In this document: one piece after another, positions 43,453 to 53,991 of the stretch
Layout of the letters: each line of letters opens with the position of its first letter
Position numbering within the stretch: the stretch's first letter is position 1
Assembly (NCBI GenBank): GCA_014607495.2
Contig: CP053170.1
Location: forward strand, 62,001-126,000
DNA: 64,000 bases
Direction of reading: 5' to 3'
Origin: Carposina sasakii
Lineage: Eukaryota > Arthropoda > Insecta > Lepidoptera > Carposinidae
Notes under the pieces: model-generated
Seen by the model: the letters and a program-made list of their open reading frames with translations, nothing else
The model's database searches: none
Told to the model about the DNA's origin: nothing
Made by a program: the position numbers and the translations under genes

Positions 43453-43964
43453 CCAAACTAAACAAGTTTGGTGAGTGAGAGAGACAGGAGATACATTAAG
43501 AAAGAGAAAAAGTAGGTATGCCATCTCTGGTTATAACTCAAATCAAACGCTCGGTGCCATAAATCATCGGTGCGCTAGGGACGGACGCGTGGTGTGCGTC
43601 ACTTATCGATAACCTCTTATCGATTCCTAAAAGAATGCAGAATAGTGCGCTAGCGCGCAATAGGTAATTACATTAGCAAAACGTCACTATGGTCGCCCGT
43701 AAGCCCCGTAAGTGCAACAGAGAGCGCATCATTGCGTCCTGCTTCCACTGTTTTATGGCACCGCGGGCAGCGAGCGTTAGTCGGTCAGTACATTACGCTC
43801 TCACGTTTACTGCGCATCCTTTGTATTCGTTTGTGTTCATTTTGTACTAACAACTTTGCTTCGCTTTCTGGACTTGATTATTTCTTTGTGATTTGGACAT
43901 TGTTTGTGATTTCTTCCAACGACCCGGCTTTCTCAAGGACTTAAGTGTGTGATACTGTACCACC

Positions 43965-45034
43965 ATGCCACCCACGTACACTGCACAAGAATATGCGAAC
44001 ATGCATCTCATTTACGGCGAATGTAGATGTAATGCCGGTGCTGCAGCAAGACTCTACCGCGAAAGATATCCGAACGCCGCACGTCACCCGGATAGCCGTG
44101 TTTTCGTCAATATCCACCGACTATTGTCTGAGGGTCGATTTCCACATCAAGCGGTTAATGAAGGCAGACCTCGGTTCGATGTCGAAGATGAAGTGTTTCA
44201 AGCCGTCGCAGACGATCCGAGTACTTCAGTTCGGGCAATTGAAGCAAGTACAGGTGTACCAAAAAGTACTGCTCATCGCATATTAAAAGCTGAGAAATTT
44301 CACCCACCCGTACCACGTGCAACGCGTACAGGGTCTGTTACCACGCGATTATCCTGCGAGACTTTGCATTTTGTCGTAGGATGTTGCGCATGCATAGGGA
44401 GGACCCTCAATTTTTTAATAAAATACTGTGGTCCGACGAGTCTACTTTTAAAAAGGACGGATACATGAACCTACACAATTTGCACGAGTGCCACGTAGAA
44501 AATCCCCACCTACTTAGAGAAGATCGGTCCTAATATCGTTTTAAAGTGAACATGTGGACCGGAATACTAAATGGTAAAATAATAGGACCCTTTGAGCTAC
44601 CTGAGGCACTGACTGGAGAGGCGTACTTACACTTCTTACAAAACGAATTACCAAATCTATTGGAAGATGTGCCGCTAGAAACAATGAGGAATATGTGGTT
44701 CCAGCATGATGGGTGCCCAGCACATTATGCACGTCTTGTAAGGGATTTCCTAGATGAAGAATACCCTGGTAGGTGGATGGGAAGGGCCGGTGCTATAGCG
44801 TGGCCAGCTCGTTCGCCGGATTTAAACCCGTTAGACTTTTTTTACTGGGGTGCTATAAAAGAAAAAGTTTACGGAAAACCCATCAGGGACTTGGCTGACT
44901 TGAGGGCGAGGATTACAGAGGCCGCGGAATCAATAAACAATAGAAGATTTGCCCGCCATATCTCCCGCTCATTTTTAAAACGATGTAGGGCGTGTATTTA
45001 TGTTGGTGGTAGACATTTCGAGCATTTTGTTTAA
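43965..45034 (+). pseudogene. mariner-superfamily transposase, DD41D (rosa/DUF4817-like), frameshifted
   Basis: MPPTYTAQEYANMHLIYGEC starts the HTH region (GAAARLYRERYP, STSVRAIEASTGVPKSTAHR). Frameshifts from about 44340 onward and a stop near 44530 break the middle, where LWSDES carries the first aspartate in another frame. From 44550 a clean frame reads MWTGILNGKIIGPFELP, NMWFQHDGCPAHYARLV (second aspartate) and WPARSPDLNPLDFFYWG (third). There are 41 residues between the second and third aspartates, matching the DD41D class rather than the DD34D of classical mariners. The end is GGRHFEHFV at 45034. Confidence 0.85.
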
Positions 45035-45167
45035 ATAAATAATTACAATTTTGTTTTATTTTTGAGTTTCATTTAAAACCATTGCAATAAAATTACCTAT
45101 CTTTTTAAGTTTTAAGGAACAGAATAGACATTTAAAAATGTACTATTTGCGTACGAGTTTGAGACTA

Positions 45168-45676
45168 TTGTTTTATTGGTATGTTTTGTTCTGCTGGGGT
45201 ATTGTTCCCGAAAATTATCTTTACATATCCTAATAAGAATTTTTCAAGTAAGTGTTATACCATTTTGGAATTGCAATAAAATTACCTATCTTTTTAAGTT
45301 ACTCGCCGGAGTTGCATAGTACTTTTTTTTTCAGTACACTTAGAGGAAGTTGAGTGAAATCGTAATTACTAAGTCCTTGATTGGACAAAAACTTAATTTT
45401 CTTTAAAATATTGGTTAGATATGTATTGTTTTTCTTATTTCAATTTGAAAAAGGGTTATTGACGATAGCATAACAGCATTTTTTTTTAATATACCAATAA
45501 TTGTAGGTCATCGGGGGCAAAATCGCCCCACAAGGTATAAAATTTTTCTTTTTTTTTATAAATGCCTTTTATTTTTTTAATACCCAGAGGGGAATTTTTT
45601 ATTTATTTTTCTGGTGACTCTCATGACCACCCCTATCACCCCTCTTCCTAGCTACGTAACCTTTTGGGACACCCTG
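45168..45676 (-). repeat. Right long TIR of the mariner-type element
   Basis: Reverse complement of 42943-43452. Just inside it (45083-45113) a 31-bp piece of the TIR ('gcaataaaattacctatctt...') is repeated, indicating a small local duplication. Confidence 0.9.
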
Positions 45677-45759
45677 TATAATACATAAATAAGGTTAGTT
45701 AAATGGAAACATAGAAAAAGTGTACATAGAATTTAAATTGGTTTAGAGTAGAAGGTATA

Positions 45760-46864
45760 AAAGGGATTTATGTTTGCATTGCCAGCAGTTCCTCAGTTCG
45801 GATATATGACAGTGTAAGGAGGTGATTCGTGACTATTACTTTTGCCTGTTTAATTGTGCTGGTTTTTATATCACAAAATTTAACGATCTGATTGTAAATT
45901 GAAAGGAATCGGTAGTATTGAAAACGTTTAGCAAATGAAGTTTTTACCAATGTTTGACGAATTTGGTAGACTCGTTTTTTTAGTAAGTTTTTGTAGTCCT
46001 GTGAAAATATTGTTGCCCGATGCGCTGCTAAGGAGATTCTAAGTATGTACAGCTGGCGTATAGTAAGAACGGAAGCTTCGGCGTATATTGATTTGGTTGG
46101 ATAGAAGTAAGGTTTTTTGAGCATGACTTTTAGAACTGATCGTTGGGCCCTCTCCAAAGCAATCATAGTGGTAATGCCAGATCCTCCCAAATCGTAATAC
46201 AATAACTGGCTATGGATTCACAAAGCGAAGTGTAGACTAATTTCAAGCTGCGACTGTCAGCTGAATTGCGCAACAGTCTCATGATATGGACCAGCCTTCT
46301 AAGTCTTTGACTGACTGCGGAAATATGTGGTTTGAAAGACAGATTTTGATCTATTTCTACGCCTAGATACTTAATAGAAGTCACTCGTGTTATTTCATTA
46401 CAATTGCAAAGTGTCCGATCGCATAAAGAGTGAATTTTCAAAGAAGTACGTGATCTCGGTCTAGAGGCTCCAGTCTTATAGAAACATAGGTATTTTGTTT
46501 TACTGAGGTTAAGTGTCAAGAGGTTGCGGTCCAACCAGCGCTTTATATCAGCCATGCCTTGCTCAGCCTTTGTAATGGCTTCACTCCAGGATCTGCCCTG
46601 AAAAAGAGCCACAGTATCATCAGCATAGCAGATAAGTTCAGATCCTTGGGGGGATACCTCGTGAATATCATTCATGTAGATTATAAATAAGGTTGGACCA
46701 AGGACACTGCCTTGTGGGACACCAAATTGTATTGACATTTCTTCACTATAATGATTATCAATTCTCACACATTGTCTTCGATTGTTGAGATAACTCCTGA
46801 ACCATGACAGTGGGGAACCACGCCAGTATAAAAAGAAATTGTACACAGACAGGAGGTGGACCAT
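45760..46864 (-). pseudogene. CR1-group (Daphne-like) LINE reverse transcriptase, C-terminal part
   Basis: Minus strand: PLSWFRSYLNNRRQCVRI, QFGVPQGSVLGPTLFIIYMN, ELICYADDTVALFQG (YADD active site), NLLTLNLSKTKYLCFY and IKYLGVEIDQNLSFKPHIS. After a frameshift at about 46180 the C-terminal domain GGSGITTMIALERAQRSVLK, YPTKSIYAE and YILRISLAAHRA follows, ending at about 45768. There is no RNase H domain. The element continues through its 3' UTR (interrupted by the mariner-type element) to the (TTA)n tail at 42691. The 5' side is truncated at about 46864. Confidence 0.85.
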
Positions 46865-46954
46865 CTGATATCAAGTTTAACCCAATATTAGAACAAGTTA
46901 CTTGGTCGGGCATGTACGGGCATTCAAGGCGTACCCGACAATGATACAGCAATG

Positions 46955-47605
46955 GTTGTGGGAATTCCAGAGGAGGTAATAGCAGAGGGTATTTCGACGT
47001 TTTTCCCTGATGAAATCCTCTGTGAGATACCTGAACAATGTGGTTTACCACCAGCGGAAGAGGCTAACCAGAAATCACTCCTCGTGGAGCAACTTGACTT
47101 CAATGTAAGTTGATTAAACATTTTATTTTAAACTAGTTTTTTCCACATTAACTTTAGAACTATTTCTCCCGTACTCATGGGAATTTCGAGAAATCTTTAT
47201 CAGATGCCTACATCATACTAAGAACACATCCTTCAAATATTTCCGATTAGCTAGAAGTGCAAAACTTTTAGTGTGCCCCATGTATCACTCATTCAAAAGT
47301 TCAGATAGTAAGTAGGTATTTTTTATGTTCCTTGTGAAATGAATTGTTTTTTTTTAGAAACCTGATGAGCCAGTGAAACCCATATGGGCTAGAAGGAGAC
47401 CACAGATACCAAAATGAGAACGCAACGAAGGAGTCTCCACCCTCGTTGCCAGTTTTGTTACTGGTAATGAAAAAAAAGAGAATACGGAGGAACTAAGGCA
47501 GAAGCTTCTAAAAGAAGAACTACAATTTAAAAGAAAACTTTTTCAGCTGCTTGTTGAAAGCAGCTGAAACGGAATTACAAATTAAAGAAGAACAATTAAA
47601 AGGTA
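46955..47605 (+). pseudogene. Harbinger-associated second protein (Myb/SANT-type), C-terminal exons
   Basis: Exon A (VVGIPEEVIAEGISTFFPDE ... LLVEQLDFN) ends at GTAAGT near 47107. After TTTTTTTAG (about 47356) exon B reads KPDEPVKPIWARRRPQIPK. A frameshift leads to a coiled-coil-like ELRQKLLKEELQFKRKLFQL, and a stop at about 47568. The domain itself is not visible; the assignment rests on its position convergent with a Harbinger transposase and on the helical C terminus common in these proteins. Confidence 0.45.
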
Positions 47606-47618
47606 ATATCTAATTTAT

Positions 47619-47995
47619 TTATGAAATATTTTCAAAATATTGGGTTACTTGCGCTCTTTGATAACCATATACTGGATCATTATTATAATTATTATCACTG
47701 GACATTTGCCCTGCAGCTATTAACTCATCTAAGTTAGGGATGGTGTTGTCATTGCTAGGCACCCGCTCATTTCTTAAAATGCAGATATTATGCAGGATGC
47801 TGCATGCTACAAAAACTTTTGCCGCTGTCAAAAGTTTGAGCCGTATGCCCAAAGCCAACACTGGAAATCTTCTTTTCAATACTCCATACTGCCGCTCGAC
47901 TACATTTCTGGTCTTGATGTATGCTTCCTTGTACCTCTGTTGGCCACTAGTTGTCGGGTTTAAGTATGGAGTCAGAAGATGACACTGAAATTAAA
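47619..47995 (-). pseudogene. PIF/Harbinger transposase, C-terminal exon
   Basis: After an acceptor (ATTTCAG at about 47990) the minus strand reads LLTPYLNPTTSGQQRYKEAY, RNVVERQYGVLKRRFPVLAL (glutamate-containing block), KVFVACSILHNICIL and a polar tail YQRAQVTQYFENIS, stop at 47619. Upstream exons with the catalytic aspartates are not found. The orientation relative to the plus-strand gene is convergent, unlike the interleaved arrangement at 19.6-22.3 kb. Confidence 0.8.
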
Positions 47996-48128
47996 ATTGT
48001 ATACATTGTAATGTCTCTTTTTTAGGTGCACACCGTCCTGAACCACCTTCGTGAAGATTGCAAATATTTACTCACTCGGGTGATTTTTTTTGTTTCATTT
48101 CTTAATAACATTTATAATATACTATATT

Positions 48129-48620
48129 CACTATGGGTGCGCCGACCACCGGACCCTACACCCTCCACTGACCCTCGGATCTGATAACTCATAAATAACT
48201 GCGAAAACAGGCACTTGCACTAACTACAATCGCCACGAGAAACCAGACCCGAGCACCTAGCATGCAAGAATTCAAAAACTAGATTAATAATCTACATATG
48301 TTTCGCCAACAACCGTGGCATCCTCAGGATTATAGAAATTAGTAAACCACAAATTATTATGAAACTCTAAAACCCAACACATTACGTAGGTAGATTATTA
48401 ATCTAGTTTTTGATTTCGGAATAGTGCAATGTATTCTTGCATGCTAAATGCTCGGGTCTGGTTTCTCGTTGCGATTGTAGTTAGTGCAAGTGCCTATATT
48501 CGCAGTTATTTTATGAGTTATCGGATCCGAGGGTCAGTGGAGGGTGTAGGGCCCGGTGGTGGGCGCACCCATAGTGAATGTTTGAACTTCCGAATTGTAA
48601 CGCATAATACAATTTCATTT
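48129..48620 (+). mobile_element. Foldback element 2 (relative of element 1 at 19 kb)
   Basis: CACTATGGGTGCGCC at 48129 and its complement ending at 48576 enclose long arms ('accctacaccctccactgac', 'accagacccgagcacctagc') around a ~190-bp centre that has its own inverted pair ('aaaactagattaataatcta'). The tail 48578-48620 ('tttgaacttccgaattgtaa') matches the tail of element 1 in reverse complement. An M1 MITE is inserted at its right edge. Confidence 0.75.
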
Positions 48621-48623
48621 ATA

Positions 48624-48884
48624 CAGCGTGTAACAAAAAGGGTATGTTAAGCGAAAAGCTATGTAAATAGCCCACTATAGAGAACCTATCTACAAAATTT
48701 AAGACTCGAAATCACATTTTTATTTTTCAAGATTATATGAAAATTCCTGAGATATTTAAAAATTCTCCATACTATCCGGAAAAATAAACATGTGATTTCG
48801 GGTCTCAAATTTTGTGGATAGGTTCTCTACAGTGGGCTGTTCATATAGCTTTTCGCTTAACATACCCTTTTTGTTACACCCTGT
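48624..48884. mobile_element. MITE M1, full copy (261 bp), TSD TA
   Basis: CAGCGTGTAACAAAAAGGGT ... complement ending CACCCTG, flanked by TA on both sides. The inverted repeat extends most of the length ('cactatagagaacctatcta' pairs with 'ggataggttctctacagtgg'). No coding capacity. Related pieces lie at 233-322 and 50978-51072. Confidence 0.9.
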
Positions 48885-48893
48885 ATACTATAC

Positions 48894-49274
48894 AGGATGT
48901 TTTTTTGTGGCCACCTTTAACGAAGGGTACGTATTCTATACATGAAATAAAGTAAGTTTATGCCAAAAAAAATGCTGGGAAAAATAATTTTTTTTTTGTA
49001 AAAAAAATTAAATTCCTTGATCGTGCTAAATTTATAGTGTCTAGTGTTTATGTTAGTTTTTTTATAGACAAATATTAATTATTTTTCGTAAAAAAATCCT
49101 GCTACGCGCGTCTATGTGCATTTATGCAGAAAAACGCAGTCTATTTACTCAACTTTGGACCCTAATATTTTGGAAACCAGACACTTCCCAGGTATGCTTC
49201 CATGGAGAAAAATGATCGTGATGATGAGGAGATTCCGTAGTTTTCGGGAACGTTGACGACCAAAAATCACCCTG
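48894..49274 (+). mobile_element. MITE M2, full copy (381 bp), TSD TA
   Basis: CAGGATGTTTTTTTGTGGCC ... ccaaaaatcaccctg, flanked by TA. It is inserted 8 bp from M1. The terminal ~7 bp are inverted repeats, while the interior is mostly unique. The same element occurs reversed at 55427-55808 and as an end at 7263-7334. Confidence 0.9.
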
Positions 49275-50377
49275 TATTATAAAAAATAACAATAAAAAAT
49301 AATATAATGTTAATTTGTTGTAGGTGACTTTCTGTATTGTTAATATTTATTATCATATTTATTTACAGACTGCTGCACACTAAATCACAATATTTAATTT
49401 ATTATATTTACATAATTATTACATAACACAATATCAAACACTACACACACATATAATCTACATACAAGCACAATACATAAACATCAACATACAAACATAC
49501 AAAGCGCATTCACAAGCATAGTCGGGCGATATCCGTAGTATGCGGCCGCGGTCCCGAACCTAGGTGCGCGCGCGCACGACCGATACGAAGTGAGGCGCAA
49601 GCGCCGCCGGCCGGCTACGCGTTGTCGCTCGGTCACAGGCAGTGGCGATTTATACTCTGTACGCACAACCTGTGTCGAACACCTATGCCCCGCGCTTGTA
49701 ATTTATTATGCTATTTCTTCCGAACTGTCTTGCTGTGCTTTTTACTTCTTTCTGCTTTATTGTGCTTGTCTTTCTATCCTTCTGACTTTCGTGCTTGTGC
49801 TTTGTGCTTTCTTGATTGTATTCGTGTAGTGTGAATGGACATTATACGAAGTTCTAACCAGTGCAGTGTCTTGGATTTACGTACAAAACCTACCTCACAC
49901 GCTTTGGATCACGCAGTGCACACCCCTTCCATATTGTTTTACTCATGCCTTCAAGGGGTATCCACTATCTCCTAACAAATAGGCACTTCTGTAATCCCCT
50001 CTTTCAAATTTTAAATATCTGGAGCTGCTTTGATAAATGCTAGAGTCATGCGTGGATCCAGGCCATCTAGCCACTATGTCTGTTATTAAAAAAATTGCAA
50101 AATAGTTTGTACATTAATTGACATGTATGATTTTCTATTTCTGAACAACTCTGCATCTTCACCTAAAAGCGGGTGGGGTTGTGTCGGGGCACACGGCCGT
50201 TGGTTTTAACGTGAAACGTCTATGTTAGCGAATCGCTTTTAAAGTAAAAGATTGAAATGAAAACAAGATGGACGCTGTTTTAAGTATTTTAATAAAAAAA
50301 GAACAGGTACGTAATAGAAACATAAAATACATAGCAAATGTTTATATATTTATTGTCACTTTCTGGTTATTTTAAAT
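49275..50377. other. No recognisable gene; one GC-rich block
   Basis: 49540-49640 is GC-rich with CG-rich strings (gcgcgcgcgcacg, gccgccggccggc). Pyrimidine-rich open stretches follow (49590-49834) whose hydrophobic translations look like base-composition artefacts. 'aacgtgaaacgtct' at 50198 is inverted at about 50938. No element could be identified. Confidence 0.35.
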
Positions 50378-50581
50378 AACAGCCGCCCACGACTTCGTCC
50401 GCTTGAGGGGGCGTTGTACCCGTGCGAAGCCGGGCAGGTTGTTGTATAGACTGTAGCCTTCCTTGGTAAATGGGCTATCTAACACTGAAAGAATTTTTCA
50501 AATCAGACCAGTAGTTCCTGAGATTAGCGCGTTCAAACAAACAAACAAACAAACTCTTCAGCTTTATAATATTAGTATAGA
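50378..50581 (-). mobile_element. Non-autonomous Helitron (minus strand)
   Basis: Its 5' end on the minus strand reads TCTATACTAATATTATAAAG (plus 50581 leftward), the classic lepidopteran Helitron start, preceded by (caaa)n. The other end has 'gccgcccacgacttcgtccg', but the CTAG terminus is mutated. Confidence 0.7.
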
Positions 50582-50977
50582 TATAAATACTGTCTAAATT
50601 ACACTTATTTTTGTATAAATCAATCGGTTCAAATAAACTTGACAAACACACGAAAGAATCACCACGCTATAAAGTCGGAGTCACGAGTTACACTGAATAG
50701 AAACAAGCGTGAGCGCCGGTTTCGCACAGTTTTCGCAGTATCCCTCCCCCGCCCCCCCGCTTGACCCGACACGAACTCAATGTCATAACAGCGAGCTGAC
50801 TATATAAGTGAAATATTAACACCACATTTTTGTTTCTAAGACCAATAGTTTTTTTAATTATTAAGGTACGATGATATAGACCTTTTCGTTACGGTCCAGT
50901 TTTTAAACCTGGTACCCGTATGTGTCGGCGCGATTTTAAAGACGTTTCACGTCAAAAAGTATGAAAGGTATTGTATA

Positions 50978-51072
50978 CAGGATTTGATATAAGGGATATG
51001 TTAAGCAAAATTTTTTGAATATAGCCCACTATAGAGAACCTGTCCACAAAATTTGGGACCCACAAATCAACT
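50978..51072 (+). mobile_element. MITE M1, left-half fragment
   Basis: After TA: CAGGATTTGATATAAGGGAT, 'atgttaagc', then 'gcccactatagagaacctgt' and 'ccacaaaatttgggacc', matching M1 at 48624-48725. The right half is missing. Confidence 0.7.
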
Positions 51073-51210
51073 TAATCATGTACCTATGTATGACTTTCTA
51101 TTTCTAAACCACTCTGCATCTTATCCCACGGAAAATAAGTATTGAATATATAATTATGTGACTTCTAGTCACAAGGTTTCCTATATTATATTACATCCTG
51201 TACCTACCAC

Positions 51211-51509
51211 CAGGGGCGGTTTATACACTAGGCCCGCTAGGCCCGAGCCTAGGGCGCCGTGCCAGAAGGGGGCGCCACAGGCCGGCGAAATTCGCAAGTT
51301 TGCGCGCCCCCTTCTCTTATGCACCCACACAAATCGTACGCCCATTGTGAAACATCCTGACAAGCGAATTTAATTTTTTTCGTGCTCAATCCATTTTTGT
51401 TGTCAGACAATTTTGCGAACAAATTTCCCACCCTACAGTCCCTACATTGTAGTACAACCATGAAGAAGCGAACCAGTGGAGAGCGGATACGGGGCGACCG
51501 CACTCACGA
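51211..51509 (+). mobile_element. Possible hAT-type MITE end (CAGGGGCGG)
   Basis: CAGGGGCGGTTTATACACTA followed by 'gcctagggcgcc' is a terminus seen in hAT-derived repeats. The opposite end is not found before the transposon that begins at 51510 nor just after 57691. Assignment is tentative. Confidence 0.4.
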
Positions 51510-51837
51510 AACATATCGCACTAATAATACAATAGTGTTGTAACTCAAAATACATCGAATTTGACATAACACCATATACAAACGTAAAATTTCATTTCCT
51601 ACAAGTCAATAAAACCGTCGTTATAGTAATGCTAAAAACAAGTAAGAGATGGCGCTACAAGACATTGTTGATGATTAACCGACTGTCATAACCCCTCCCG
51701 CGCAATATTGCGTCATCTTTAGTTGCGACCAACATTCAACGGGGAAGGACAGGGAAGCTTCGCTTCATCGACGCATTGATTCGCATTGCAACATTATTGG
51801 TGAATCAGGTATGTAAAATTTATAGTTTTATATTGAA

Positions 51838-52760
51838 CTAGTGGACGCCCGCGACTCCGTCCGCGTGGACTACAGAAAAAATAAAAAGTAGCCTATATGT
51901 TAAGTGTAAAAAGTAGCCTATATGTTATCGCGGTTGTCGTAAAAAATTAATTCACGTTTGTCCCCTTCCCGTGGGAATTTCGGGAAATCCGTTCCCAGTG
52001 CTTCCTCGGGGTCCCAAATAAACATATATGCTCAACTTCAGATTCACATGTTTAACCGTTTTCGTAAAAAATAAATAATTCCCGTTGGTCTCCTTCCCGT
52101 GGGAATTTCGGGAAATCCGTTCTAGTGTTTCCTCGCAGTCCCTAATGAACATATATGCCCAATTTCAGCTTCATATGTATAGCGGTTTTCGTAAAAACTA
52201 TGAATTCCCGTTTGTCCCCTTCCCGTGGGAATTTCGGGAAATCCGTTTTTAGTCCTCCCTCGCTGTCCCCAATGAACATATATGCCCGATTTCAGCTTCA
52301 TATGTATAGCGGTTTTCGTAAAAACTATGAATTCCCGTTTGTCCCCTTCCCGTGGGAATTTCGGGAAATCCGTTTTTAGTCCTCCCTCGCTGTCCCCAAT
52401 GAACATATATGCCCGATTTCAGCTTCATATGTATAGCGGTTTTCGTAAAAACTATGAATTCCCGTTTGTCCCCTTCCCGTGGGAATTTCGGGAAATCCGT
52501 TTTTAGTCCTCCCTCGCTGTCTCCAATGAACATATATGCCCGATTTCAGCTTCATATGTATAGCGGTTTTCGTAAAAAATATAGAATTCCCGTTGGTCGC
52601 CTTCCCGTGGGAATATCGGGAAATTCTTATAGCCTATGTTCATCCAGGTCCAATAAGGATTCTAACGGTGAAAGAATTTTTGAAATCGGTCCAGTAGTTT
52701 TTGAGCCTATTCATTACAACCAAACAAACAAAGTTTTCCTCTTTATAATATTAGTGTAGA
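51838..52760 (-). mobile_element. Non-autonomous Helitron A (923 bp) with 127-bp minisatellite
   Basis: On the minus strand it starts TCTACACTAATATTATAAAG (52760 leftward) and ends ...GTCCACTAG at 51838, with A and T as the flanking bases: canonical Helitron ends. The interior has units of 127 bp ('tccccttcccgtgggaattt', 'atgaacatatatgcccgatt', 'tatgtatagcggttttcgta'); three are almost identical and two or three are diverged. Long open frames on both strands here are by-products of the 127-bp period. Confidence 0.9.
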
Positions 52761-52830
52761 TTAATACATTATTGTTGATTTGTAACCTAAAATGAAATTG
52801 GTATATTTCTAGTTACTACAGTATTAATGA

Positions 52831-53626
52831 CTAGTGGACGCCCGCGACTCCGTCCGCGTGGACTACAGAAAAAATAAAAAGTAGCCTATATGTTAAGTGT
52901 AAAAAGTAGCCTATATGTTATCGCGGTTGTCGTAAAAAATTAATTCACGTTTGTCCCCTTCCCGTGGGAATTTCGGGAAATCCGTTCCCAGTGCTTCCTC
53001 GGGGTCCCAAATAAACATATATGCTCAACTTCAGATTCACATGTTTAACCGTTTTCGTAAAAAATAAATAATTCCCGTTGGTCTCCTTCCCGTGGGAATT
53101 TCGGGAAATCCGTACTAGTGTTTCCTCGCAGTCCCTAATGAACATATATGCCCAATTTCAGCTTCATATGTATAGCGGTTTTCGTAAAAACTATGAATTC
53201 CCGTTTGTCCCCTTCCCGTGGGAATTTCGGGAAATCCGTTTTTAGTCCTCCCTCGCTGTCCCCAATGAACATATATGCCCGATTTCAGCTTCATATGTAT
53301 AGCGGTTTTCGTAAAAACTATGAATTCCCGTTTGTCCCCTTCCCGTGGGAATTTCGGGAAATCCGTTTTTAGTCCTCCCTCGCTGTCCCCAATGAACATA
53401 TATGCCCGATTTCAGCTTCATATGTATAGCGGTTTTCGTAAAAAATATAGAATTCCCGTTGGTCGCCTTCCCGTGGGAATATCGGGAAATTCTTATAGCC
53501 TATGTTCATCCAGGTCCAATAAGGATTCTAACGGTGAAAGAATTTTTGAAATCGGTCCAGTAGTTTTTGAGCCTATTCATTACAACCAAACAAACAAAGT
53601 TTTCCTCTTTATAATATTAGTGTAGA
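52831..53626 (-). mobile_element. Non-autonomous Helitron B (796 bp), near-identical to A minus one 127-bp unit
   Basis: Same ends (CTAG at 52831, TCTACACTAATATT at 53626) and same diverged outer units as copy A. I noticed a single substitution (ccgttctag/ccgtactag) in the compared parts and a length difference of exactly 127 bp. The two copies are in direct orientation, 70 bp apart. Confidence 0.9.
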
Positions 53627-53991
53627 TTTACACAAGCGCGATTTTAAAAAATATTTCTAATTACGACATTATTATTGATTAAGTTAGCAATTTTAGACTT
53701 GATACAGTTTTGTTGAATAATGCCGATTTGCCATTTTTTTTAAATTTTGTTAGTATTCAAAGAATTGTCTAATTGTTATTTACAGTATTTATATCGACGA
53801 ATTTGAATATGTTACAGCCAAATTAGAAAGACACTTACTAATTATGTTATTTTGATAATTTAGAGATGATACACTCTACGTGACATGCGTGCATTGTAGA
53901 TATTTTACTAACTAGGTAGTATTTGTTTCATTTGTAGAATTAGTATGCATCGGGGGATTCGTGGGCGATTACTTGTTGATATGGCGACAAA

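Larger units (their letters stand above)
42943..45676 (+). mobile_element. mariner/Tc1-superfamily element with ~510-bp inverted repeats, TSD TA
   Basis: CAGGATGTCCCAAAAGGTAA at 42943 and the complement ending CACCCTG at 45676 are flanked by TA (42941-42942; 45677-45678). The inverted repeats run about 510 bp on each side (to about 43452 and from about 45168) and are nearly identical. It interrupts the 3' UTR of a minus-strand LINE. The interior carries one broken transposase gene with DD41D spacing. Confidence 0.95.

Noticed and set aside
49590..49834. Hydrophobic ORFs (possible membrane protein)
   Set aside because: Pyrimidine-rich DNA translated in two frames gives F/L/C-rich chains. No partner exon or conserved motif.
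52122..53625. Series of 66-116-residue open frames on both strands, nearly identical to each other
   Set aside because: They follow the 127-bp minisatellite inside two Helitrons. A unit that is not a multiple of three but lacks stops in some frames creates such frames on both strands. No domain or start context supports coding.
51838..53626. CRISPR-like regular repeats
   Set aside because: Units are 127 bp and contiguous without unique spacers, and the sequence is eukaryotic. They are a Helitron minisatellite.
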